From contig NZ_SOQZ01000008.1 in assembly GCF_004366715.1 (NCBI RefSeq), forward strand, positions 1-64,000: 64,000 bases of DNA, written 5' to 3'. Source of the stretch: Meridianimaribacter flavus (lineage in GTDB: Bacteria; Bacteroidota; Bacteroidia; Flavobacteriales; Flavobacteriaceae). Below the pieces are notes generated by a model. It ran no database searches. It saw nothing but the letters and a program-made list of their open reading frames with translations, and was not told the DNA's origin. This document shows, one piece after another, positions 17,052-24,463 of the stretch (positions are counted from its first letter, which is position 1; each line of letters begins with the position of its first letter). The position numbers and the translations under genes are program-made.

Positions 17052-19658
17052 ATGAAAGCAAAAACACATATAAAAACATTGATAGCAATTATAATGCTGC
17101 TACCAAGTATAATTTTTTCTCAAGAAGATTACGAATTATGGGGAATGACTTTTCGAGGAGGAAAATCTGATATGGGAACCATCTTCAAAACTGATGAAAA
17201 TGCCGAAAACTTAGAAGTTCAATACAACTTTTTTAAAACTGATGGCTATGATATAGATAGTGGAGTAATAGAAGCCTCTAACGGAAAATTTTATGGACTG
17301 TCACCTTATTCGGGACTTTATTTATATGGTGTTTACTATGATAGCGATAATATTGGTGGAGTTTTGTATGAATATGATCCTGTAACTGGAGTGTTTGAAA
17401 CTAAATTTAGGTTTGGTGTTGATGAGTTTGAGGTGATCAATTCAACAAACGGAAAGCGTCCTGAAGGAGCACTTATTGAAGTTAATAATAAACTTTATGG
17501 AATGACTAGAGAAGGAGGAGACCATGGTGATGGAGTCATTTTTGAATATGATTACTTACAAGATACCTTTACAAAACTTCATGATTTTAATGATTTAAAT
17601 GGTAGAGCACCAGAAGGAGAACTTACATATGCTTCTAATGGAAAACTATATGGAATGACTACTGTTGGAGGCGATTATGATGATGGCGTTATTTTCGAAT
17701 TTGATCTCAACACTAATACTTACACAAAAAAAATCGATTTTGATGATAATGCACTAAACCCAGGAAGAAGACCTTATGGTTCATTGTTCGAAGCTAGTAA
17801 TGGAAAGCTGTATGGCTTAACCAGTGAAGGAGGTACAAATGATTCAGGTGTATTATTTGAATATAATTTTCTTACCAATACATTGACTCACTTATTTAAT
17901 TTTGGATTAGCTGGAACTTCTGGAGCTTATCCGCTAGGAACATTAGTGGAAGGTCCAAATAATTCTTTAGAACTATTTGGTACAACTTCAGAAGGAGGGA
18001 CAGAAGATTACGGTATTCTTTTCAAATATAATATATCTACAAGTACCTATACTACACTGTTAAGTTTTGCATCTTCAAACAATTTAGGTTATTCACCAGG
18101 ACCTAAGCTTACACTAGCATCTAATGACAAGCTATATGGCGTTACAGAGTATGGTGGAGCTAGTGGAATTGGATCGTTGTTTGAGTATAATCCTTCAACA
18201 GGTCTATCTAGTTTGCTATATGGTTTTAATATAAATTCTGGGTATTATCCATATGCAGGTCTTTTTGAAGCTTCAGACGGTAAATTATATAGTATAGCTA
18301 ACAAGACGCGTTATGGATTAGTAGACTCTTTCAATAGTATGTTTTATAGTTTTGATTTATCTACAAATAGTTATAGCCCAATTTTTAAATTTAATAGCTC
18401 AACTGATGGCGCAGGACCTGATGGAAGTTTAATATATTCTGAAAACAGACAAAAATTCTATGGTTTAACATTAAGAGGAGGAATAAATGACTCAGGCGCA
18501 ATTTTCGAATATAACCCAATAAGTAATATTTATACAAGACTACATAGTTTTGATGAGCCAGATAGTAGCTTTGAAATGGGAATTTTTCCAAGAGCAAGTT
18601 TACTAGAAGCGTCCAATGACAAGTTGTATGGAACAGCATTTAGAGGGGGAAGTAACGAACTAGGTATGTTGTTTGAGTTTGATTTATCAACAAACACTTT
18701 TGCTAAGAAACATGATTTTGGTCAGTTGCTAGGAGGAACACCATTAGGTGATTTGGTTCAGGCTTCTAACAATAAAATTTATGGAATGGCATCAGTAGGA
18801 GGACAAGGTAATTACATGGGAAGTGAAGTTTCTGTTGGAACTATTTTTGAATATGATATTAATACAGAAAGTTATACTAAAATTCACGATTTTAATGTAG
18901 AAAATGGAGCATTACCAAATGGTGGTTTAATTGAGGCAACAAATGGAAAACTTTATGGAATGGCTACTCAAGGAGGATTAAAGGGTGTTGGAGTTATTTT
19001 TGAATGGGATTTTGTTACAGGCTTCAACAAACTATATGATTTCGATTTTGAAGACTTAAATGGTTATTATCCTTATGGAAATTTACTTCAATTTGATGCT
19101 AATACACTTTATGGATTGACTTCAGAAGGAGGTGTAAATGGTAACGGAATTATCTTTAAATATGATATACAAACCAATACCTTTTCTAAGGTTTTTGATT
19201 TTAATGATGTGTTAACAGGAGCTAAACCTCTTGGTAGCTTAACAAAATTAAATAACAAGCTTTACGGAGTTACCTCAGAAGGCGGAACGCACAATTATGG
19301 AACTGTATTTGAGTTTAATCCTCAAACTTTAACATTCACAAAAACGTTTGACTTTGATTCCCAGAACGGAAGATTACCTGTTACTACTACATTAGTGGTT
19401 TTAGACCGAAATACACTTGCTACAAATATTGTAGATGAAAATAAGATAATTGTTTACCCAAACCCAGCTCAACAAGACATACATATAACGACAGATGCAC
19501 ATATTACCAAAGTATCTTTATTTGATGCTTTAGGTAAAGAAGTTTATTTAGAGATGACTGGAAATACAGTTAATGTAGAACCATTAAAAAGCGGTATTTA
19601 CATATTAAAAGTAGAAACAGATAAAGGTTCAAACTCTAAAAAAATAATAATTAACTAG
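17052..19658 (+). CDS. T9SS-secreted GloVer-repeat beta-propeller protein
   Basis: 868 residues from ATG 17052; this start gives a clean signal peptide ending IIFSQ/ED, whereas the upstream in-frame ATG lies inside the preceding gene. The body is about 14 copies of a ~52-residue GloVer (TIGR03803-type) repeat with core GxIFEYD...F..LYGMTxxGG. The first LWGMTFRGG and the last GTVFEFN are two halves of one repeat, as in the ring closure of propellers; 14 blades would make two seven-bladed propellers. A type A T9SS sorting domain forms the last ~80 residues (NKIIVYPNPAQQDIHI). The gene is 22 bases after the VWA lipoprotein and 30 bases before the cupredoxin-like lipoprotein. Confidence 0.92.
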   Translation: MKAKTHIKTLIAIIMLLPSIIFSQEDYELWGMTFRGGKSDMGTIFKTDENAENLEVQYNFFKTDGYDIDSGVIEASNGKFYGLSPYSGLYLYGVYYDSDNIGGVLYEYDPVTGVFETKFRFGVDEFEVINSTNGKRPEGALIEVNNKLYGMTREGGDHGDGVIFEYDYLQDTFTKLHDFNDLNGRAPEGELTYASNGKLYGMTTVGGDYDDGVIFEFDLNTNTYTKKIDFDDNALNPGRRPYGSLFEASNGKLYGLTSEGGTNDSGVLFEYNFLTNTLTHLFNFGLAGTSGAYPLGTLVEGPNNSLELFGTTSEGGTEDYGILFKYNISTSTYTTLLSFASSNNLGYSPGPKLTLASNDKLYGVTEYGGASGIGSLFEYNPSTGLSSLLYGFNINSGYYPYAGLFEASDGKLYSIANKTRYGLVDSFNSMFYSFDLSTNSYSPIFKFNSSTDGAGPDGSLIYSENRQKFYGLTLRGGINDSGAIFEYNPISNIYTRLHSFDEPDSSFEMGIFPRASLLEASNDKLYGTAFRGGSNELGMLFEFDLSTNTFAKKHDFGQLLGGTPLGDLVQASNNKIYGMASVGGQGNYMGSEVSVGTIFEYDINTESYTKIHDFNVENGALPNGGLIEATNGKLYGMATQGGLKGVGVIFEWDFVTGFNKLYDFDFEDLNGYYPYGNLLQFDANTLYGLTSEGGVNGNGIIFKYDIQTNTFSKVFDFNDVLTGAKPLGSLTKLNNKLYGVTSEGGTHNYGTVFEFNPQTLTFTKTFDFDSQNGRLPVTTTLVVLDRNTLATNIVDENKIIVYPNPAQQDIHITTDAHITKVSLFDALGKEVYLEMTGNTVNVEPLKSGIYILKVETDKGSNSKKIIIN

Positions 19659-19688
19659 CTTTATATCAATAATTTAATAATTTTAATT

Positions 19689-20642
19689 ATGAAAAAATTA
19701 AACCAACTAATCTTATTTGTTTTAGTTTTTACAGTCTTTAATTGTAAGAATGACAAAAAAACAGAATCTGTTATTGAAGTTGAAGGACCTGAGGAGACTG
19801 TAAAACTACCAACCAAAACAATAGATATTTTAACAAGAAGTATGGAGTTTGTTATGGCAGATACTATTACTTCTGGTTGGAATACTTTTAAGTATGACAA
19901 TAGAGCAAATGAAACACACTTTTTTAGATTCGTTAAAATGCCAGAAGGTATAACTTCTGAAAATTTTAAAACTGAATCCGATCCAGTTTTTGAAGAAGGT
20001 ATGGATTTAATAAACGAGGGTAAAACCGAAGAAGGCTTTGCTGCATTTAGCAAATTACCAGAGTGGTTTAGCAAATGTATTTCTACAGGTGGTTCAGGAT
20101 TGATTGCACCAAAAAGTAAAACCTATACTACACTTTACTTGGAACCTGGTCTTTATAGTATGGAATGTTACGTAAAGATGCCTAATGGCAAATTTCACTC
20201 AACAATGGGAATGGTAAAGCAAGTATACGTAAGCGAAACAGATAGTGGAAATGTGGCTCCTAAAGCAACAGACACAATTGATATAAGAGAAGATGGATTT
20301 CATTTTAATAGACATATTCCAAAAGGAAAACATATTTTTCAGGTGAATGTTCTTAGTCAAAAACTACATGAAAACTTTGCCTCTACTGATGTGCATCTTG
20401 TAAAACTAGAACCTCATGCAAATAGAGACACTTTAGAGTCTTGGATGGTATGGTATGACCCAAAAGGGTTTATTACACCTGTTCCTAATGGTGTTGAGTT
20501 TTTAGGTGGTTTTAATGATGCAGTACAAGGCAGCACAGGCTATTTTTACGCCAATTTAAAACCAGGTAAATACGCTTTCATCGCTGAAGTACCAAATGCA
20601 AAAGCAAAAGGATTATTTAAAGAATTTGAAGTGTTAGATTAA
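19689..20642 (+). CDS. Lipoprotein with two cupredoxin-like domains
   Basis: 317 residues, lipobox VFNC (C19). Residues ~45-182 and ~195-317 are two copies of a beta-sandwich pattern with LxPGxY near the end of each. The first copy keeps a plausible type 1 copper set: H77, C160, H170 and M175 (LYSMECYVKMPNGKFHSTMG). The second copy (LKPGKYAFIAEVPN) lacks the Cys, His and Met. The fold assignment is from pattern and is not certain; electron transfer or copper binding is an inference. Third gene of the plus-strand envelope cluster; its stop overlaps the convergent ribBA stop by 4 bases. Confidence 0.75.
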   Translation: MKKLNQLILFVLVFTVFNCKNDKKTESVIEVEGPEETVKLPTKTIDILTRSMEFVMADTITSGWNTFKYDNRANETHFFRFVKMPEGITSENFKTESDPVFEEGMDLINEGKTEEGFAAFSKLPEWFSKCISTGGSGLIAPKSKTYTTLYLEPGLYSMECYVKMPNGKFHSTMGMVKQVYVSETDSGNVAPKATDTIDIREDGFHFNRHIPKGKHIFQVNVLSQKLHENFASTDVHLVKLEPHANRDTLESWMVWYDPKGFITPVPNGVEFLGGFNDAVQGSTGYFYANLKPGKYAFIAEVPNAKAKGLFKEFEVLD

Positions 20643-21790
20643 TACTTAACGTACTCAACAATTTCTAAACCATAACCAATCATACCAACACGTTTGGTTT
20701 GTTGGCTATTAGAGATTAAGCGTAGTTTATGAATGTTTAAGTCATGAAGTATTTGAGCACCAATACCAAAGTCTTTACTGTCCATTTCAATTCTTGGAGC
20801 TTTTACAACTTCACCTTTAACCTGACTATCTCTTAAAGCGCTAAGACGTTTTAAAAGATTCATAGATTGTGATTGCTGGTTGATAAAGATAATAGCACCT
20901 TTGCCTTCTTCGTTTATAACTTTAAACATATCATCCAACTTCTCATCGGCATTGTTGGTTAAAGTTCCTAAAATGTCATTATTTACTAAAGTAGCATTAA
21001 CACGTGTTAATATGCTTTCATCATTAGTCCAAGTCCCTTTGGTAAGCGCAATATGGATTTGATTATTGGTTGTTTGTTGGTAAGCTCTTAATCGGAAACT
21101 TCCAAAACGAGTTTCAATGTTAAAGTCTTCTTTTTTATCAATTAAAGAATCGTGCTCCATTCTGTAAGCCACTAAATCTTCAATAGAAATTACTTTCAAG
21201 TCAAACTTTTCAGCCACTTTAACCAGTTGAGGTAAGCGTGCCATTGTACCATCTTCATTTAAGATTTCAACAAGAATTCCTGCAGGTTTAAATCCTGCTA
21301 AACGTGCTAAATCTACAGCAGCTTCAGTATGACCTGTTCTACGAAGTACACCTCCATTTTTTGCTCTTAAAGGAAAAATATGACCAGGTCTTCCAAGGTC
21401 ATGAGGTTTAGTGTCATCATCCACCAATGCTTTAATGGTTTTTGCTCTGTCGTGTACCGAAATTCCAGTGGTACATCCATGACCAATTAAATCTACAGAA
21501 ACCGTAAATTGAGTGTGGTGCAAAACAGTGTTGTTTTGTACCATCATGTTAAGGTCTAAATCTTGACACCTATCTTCAGTTAAAGGCGCACAAATTAAGC
21601 CTCTACCATTAGTTGCCATAAAGTTAATCATCTCTGGAGTAACCGTTTCAGCAGCAGCTATAAAGTCGCCTTCGTTTTCTCTGTTTTCATCATCAACAAC
21701 AATTACTACTTTACCATCACGAATATCATTAATGGCTTCTTCTATAGTATTCAATTCAATTTTCACGGATTGTTTTGCGGTTTTAAGCAT
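20639..21790 (-). CDS. ribB: 3,4-dihydroxy-2-butanone-4-phosphate synthase with degenerate GTP cyclohydrolase II domain
   Basis: 383 residues from the ATG at 21790. ATG 21799 is also possible; the frame's first start codon at 21814 overlaps the -7 box. Residues ~1-205 form an intact DHBP synthase (DDENRENEGDF, HGCTTGISVHDRA, RRTGHTEAAVDLARLAG), making the four-carbon unit of riboflavin. The GCH II half lacks the zinc cysteines: ECLTGD...CDC of RibA is replaced by NATLVNNDILGTLTNN, and the QEGR motif by NQQSQS. It should therefore not hydrolyse GTP, so a separate RibA is expected elsewhere. Last gene of the ftsK-lolA-lpt-rib run. Confidence 0.92.
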   Translation of the reverse strand: MLKTAKQSVKIELNTIEEAINDIRDGKVVIVVDDENRENEGDFIAAAETVTPEMINFMATNGRGLICAPLTEDRCQDLDLNMMVQNNTVLHHTQFTVSVDLIGHGCTTGISVHDRAKTIKALVDDDTKPHDLGRPGHIFPLRAKNGGVLRRTGHTEAAVDLARLAGFKPAGILVEILNEDGTMARLPQLVKVAEKFDLKVISIEDLVAYRMEHDSLIDKKEDFNIETRFGSFRLRAYQQTTNNQIHIALTKGTWTNDESILTRVNATLVNNDILGTLTNNADEKLDDMFKVINEEGKGAIIFINQQSQSMNLLKRLSALRDSQVKGEVVKAPRIEMDSKDFGIGAQILHDLNIHKLRLISNSQQTKRVGMIGYGLEIVEYVKY

Positions 21791-21811
21791 AACGAGCATA
21801 TATTTATGCTG

Positions 21812-21819
21812 CAAAGATA
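21812..21819 (-). promoter_or_regulatory. Candidate -7 element of ribBA
   Basis: TATCTTTG on minus, in the 4 to 12 bases before the lpt permease stop. It shows that the start codon at 21814 is too far upstream. No clear -33 element. Confidence 0.45.
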
Positions 21820-21823
21820 TGGC

Positions 21824-23800
21824 TTATTTTATATTTTTTATGCTACTTTTTGATAACTCTTCTTTTACTCTGTTTTTTAACAAGAAATAGGTTAAAGCAT
21901 AAAAAGGCAGACCAATAAGCAGCAAAAAGTAATTGATTTTTTTATCACTCTCTTTGAGTGTGCTGAAAAACTTAGAAATCTTGATTGAAGATACTACAAA
22001 GTAAATCGCAAAGAATAATAGTGCAATTAAACCTAAGTTAAGTATAGTAACTGCTAATTCAGGAAGCTTATTGTTTTTAAATACAAAATGAAGTACTATA
22101 AAAACAGCAGCAATAGCATAAGACACAAATGTAGTTAACGAGTAGTCGTTAAAGTCTTTTGCAACTTTTTCAGAGGCTATAAAATTCTTATCAATGTTAA
22201 TGCCTTTTTCAACTATTTCGCTTGTGTTTAAACCTAGTTTTTTAAGCTGCGCATAGGCTCTAGGTTTTACGGTTTCGTCGTAATCGTACGATTCAAAGTT
22301 TTTAATAACATCTACTAGCTTATCTTCATTATAAGTTTCAAGCTTCTTATAACTTAGTAGAAGTGGATCATTTTCATCTTTGGGCTTTATTCTGAACAGT
22401 TTTTTAAGCGGATCTAATATGGAATCAAACTCAAATAAACCTCTATCTTTTGTGGCACGACGTGTTAAATAAATACTTAAAGGTAACATGATTAATGTTG
22501 AAAGCCATGTTGCAAAAACAGGATTGAAAGATCCATCCTGAGAACTGTTTTTAGAAAAAATTCCTATAAAATGGTAAGTCAAAAACAATAATATTGCAAT
22601 AACCAAAGGTAAACCAATACCTCCTTTTCTTATTAGTGCACCAAGAGGAGCGCCAACAAAGAATAGAATTATACAAGCAAATCCTAGTGCGTATTTTTCG
22701 TGTAATGAAATGATGTGCTTGTTTAGCCACTTGGTTTTACTGGTAGCTGCAAATGATTTAGATTCTATAATTTGATTAGTACTATTAACTGTATTTGTCG
22801 CCAAATTAAGAAGTTGAACTTTGGTTTTTGTATCAAATAACTCTAGGACTTCACCTGTGTAATTAGAATCTTTTTTGGTTTCAATGTCGTCTTTTAAATT
22901 GGCAATAGATGTTCTTTCATAAAGCGTTTTAGAAAAATCTTTAAAGTCATTTGATTTTTCATTGTAAAGACTATCTATAGTGTAGTTTAGGTCGCTAACA
23001 TCAAGCATGTTAAACCTACTCTCGTAACTCTTTTCTTCGTAGTCAACATCGTTTAGTCCTTCTAAATCAACATTTATAACGTACTTTTCAAAGTAACTTT
23101 TTACATGTGGTTTTTTTACATTTTGTTTTGGGTCGTTACTAATAACTTCGTCGTAATAATTACCATTATAGAGCACTAATTGTAAAATATTAGAGTTTTC
23201 ACTACTTATCAGTTCTCCAGTTTCAGAAGAAATTACAGTATAGTTCCCAACTCTTTTCGTGTTTTTTTTATGTATGTAAACATTTTTTAAGTACTGGCCT
23301 TTTTCACCACTTTTTTCTTCTACTTTAATATTGTAGTTACCAACTTCGTTAAACTGCCCTTCGGCAATTGCCATAGCAGGTAGTGTTTTGGCAATGTTTT
23401 TTCTTAAGTTATAAAAGTTATAGTTAGCCCAAGGGATAACGTTGTTAGCAAAGAAAAATGTAACTACAGCAAGTATGAGTATAAAAACACTTAAACCTCT
23501 CATTGCTCTTTGCAATGAAATACCTGTAGATTTCATCGCGGCAAATTCATAGTTTTCGGCAAAGCTACCAAACACCATTATTGAGGCTAAAAGAATAGTA
23601 AGCGGTAAAATTAGAGGAATAAGGGTAGGAGTTACATATACAAGAAACTTAAGTATTACAGAAACCGCTAAATCTTTTCCTGCAAGTTCACTTATATACA
23701 ACCAAATAGATTGTAAAACAAAAATGAGCATGAGTATCACAAACACGCTCATAAATGTTTTTAAGTACGTTTTAAGTATGTACCTATCAAGTATTTTCAT
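21824..23800 (-). CDS. LptF/LptG (YjgP/YjgQ) family permease with long C-terminal extension
   Basis: 658 residues. The N-terminal MKILDRYILKTYLKTF is the family signature, followed by membrane helices around residues 14-105, a periplasmic beta-jellyroll region ~110-365 and further helices to ~440. This core corresponds to the LptF/LptG subunit of the LPS exporter in the inner membrane. The remaining ~200 residues, with two more hydrophobic segments near 570-650, exceed the usual ~360-residue length. A second, normal-length family member lies at 62116-63195 and may be the heterodimer partner. It lies 10 bases after lolA. Confidence 0.9.
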   Translation of the reverse strand: MKILDRYILKTYLKTFMSVFVILMLIFVLQSIWLYISELAGKDLAVSVILKFLVYVTPTLIPLILPLTILLASIMVFGSFAENYEFAAMKSTGISLQRAMRGLSVFILILAVVTFFFANNVIPWANYNFYNLRKNIAKTLPAMAIAEGQFNEVGNYNIKVEEKSGEKGQYLKNVYIHKKNTKRVGNYTVISSETGELISSENSNILQLVLYNGNYYDEVISNDPKQNVKKPHVKSYFEKYVINVDLEGLNDVDYEEKSYESRFNMLDVSDLNYTIDSLYNEKSNDFKDFSKTLYERTSIANLKDDIETKKDSNYTGEVLELFDTKTKVQLLNLATNTVNSTNQIIESKSFAATSKTKWLNKHIISLHEKYALGFACIILFFVGAPLGALIRKGGIGLPLVIAILLFLTYHFIGIFSKNSSQDGSFNPVFATWLSTLIMLPLSIYLTRRATKDRGLFEFDSILDPLKKLFRIKPKDENDPLLLSYKKLETYNEDKLVDVIKNFESYDYDETVKPRAYAQLKKLGLNTSEIVEKGINIDKNFIASEKVAKDFNDYSLTTFVSYAIAAVFIVLHFVFKNNKLPELAVTILNLGLIALLFFAIYFVVSSIKISKFFSTLKESDKKINYFLLLIGLPFYALTYFLLKNRVKEELSKSSIKNIK

Positions 23801-23810
23801 TAATTAAAGC

Positions 23811-24449
23811 CTAATCCAATTTATTGATGTAGTAATCTTTATACTTATTCTCATCAAAAGTAAATAAGGATTTTGAAATCGGCTCATTAGTTTTAAAAGA
23901 ATTAACAGTTAAAGTTGTTTTTGTTCCATTTTTACCAACTTCAATAAGGTTGTAAATATGCTTGGTTTGTGCATCAATACCTAATAAAACTTGCTTAATT
24001 TCAGAATTAGTATCAATGGGACTTAGTTTTACATATTGAATTTTTCTACCATTTACATTTTGAACAATATCCATTGTGTAAGTGTAACCATCTTCGTAAA
24101 AAGATAACATTTTACTAGGTGTGATTGTGCTTTCATCTTCAGAATTATCTGAAGAAATAGTTACTTCTTCATCATCAGGACTTATCGTGTAAAGGGTTTT
24201 ACCATCAAAAATTCTAGTAGCTCCTAAAATGTTAAGTCTGTATTTTTCACCTTGCATTACAACATCACCACGAGTTTCTTGGTCAATGTTTTCACTTGTG
24301 TTTTTTAATGCATATTTAAAGTCAATACTAATGTTTTCATAGCTTTTAATCTTTGCGCTAACTTCATTAAGTAAGTTTTTAGCTGAATTTTGTGCTACTG
24401 TGCTAAAACTGATTAAAAGGACTAATGCTATTATAATTTTTTTCATCAT
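23811..24449 (-). CDS. lolA: Outer-membrane lipoprotein carrier LolA-like protein
   Basis: 212 residues with a signal peptide ending STVAQ/NSA. The pattern NLLNEVSAKIKSYENISIDF, RGDVVMQGEKYRL and LGIDAQTKHIYNLI matches the LolA half-barrel family. It would carry lipoproteins across the periplasm, appropriate for a genome with many lipoproteins. Either of two adjacent ATG codons (24449, 24446) may be used. It lies 14 bases after ftsK and 10 bases before the Lpt permease. Confidence 0.88.
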   Translation of the reverse strand: MMKKIIIALVLLISFSTVAQNSAKNLLNEVSAKIKSYENISIDFKYALKNTSENIDQETRGDVVMQGEKYRLNILGATRIFDGKTLYTISPDDEEVTISSDNSEDESTITPSKMLSFYEDGYTYTMDIVQNVNGRKIQYVKLSPIDTNSEIKQVLLGIDAQTKHIYNLIEVGKNGTKTTLTVNSFKTNEPISKSLFTFDENKYKDYYINKLD

Positions 24450-24463
24450 TATGTTTTTTGTGC

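Noticed and set aside
17052-19420. DNA-level tandem repeats or CRISPR-like array in the propeller gene
   Set aside because: The repetition is at protein level only; DNA copies are diverged and encode GloVer repeats.
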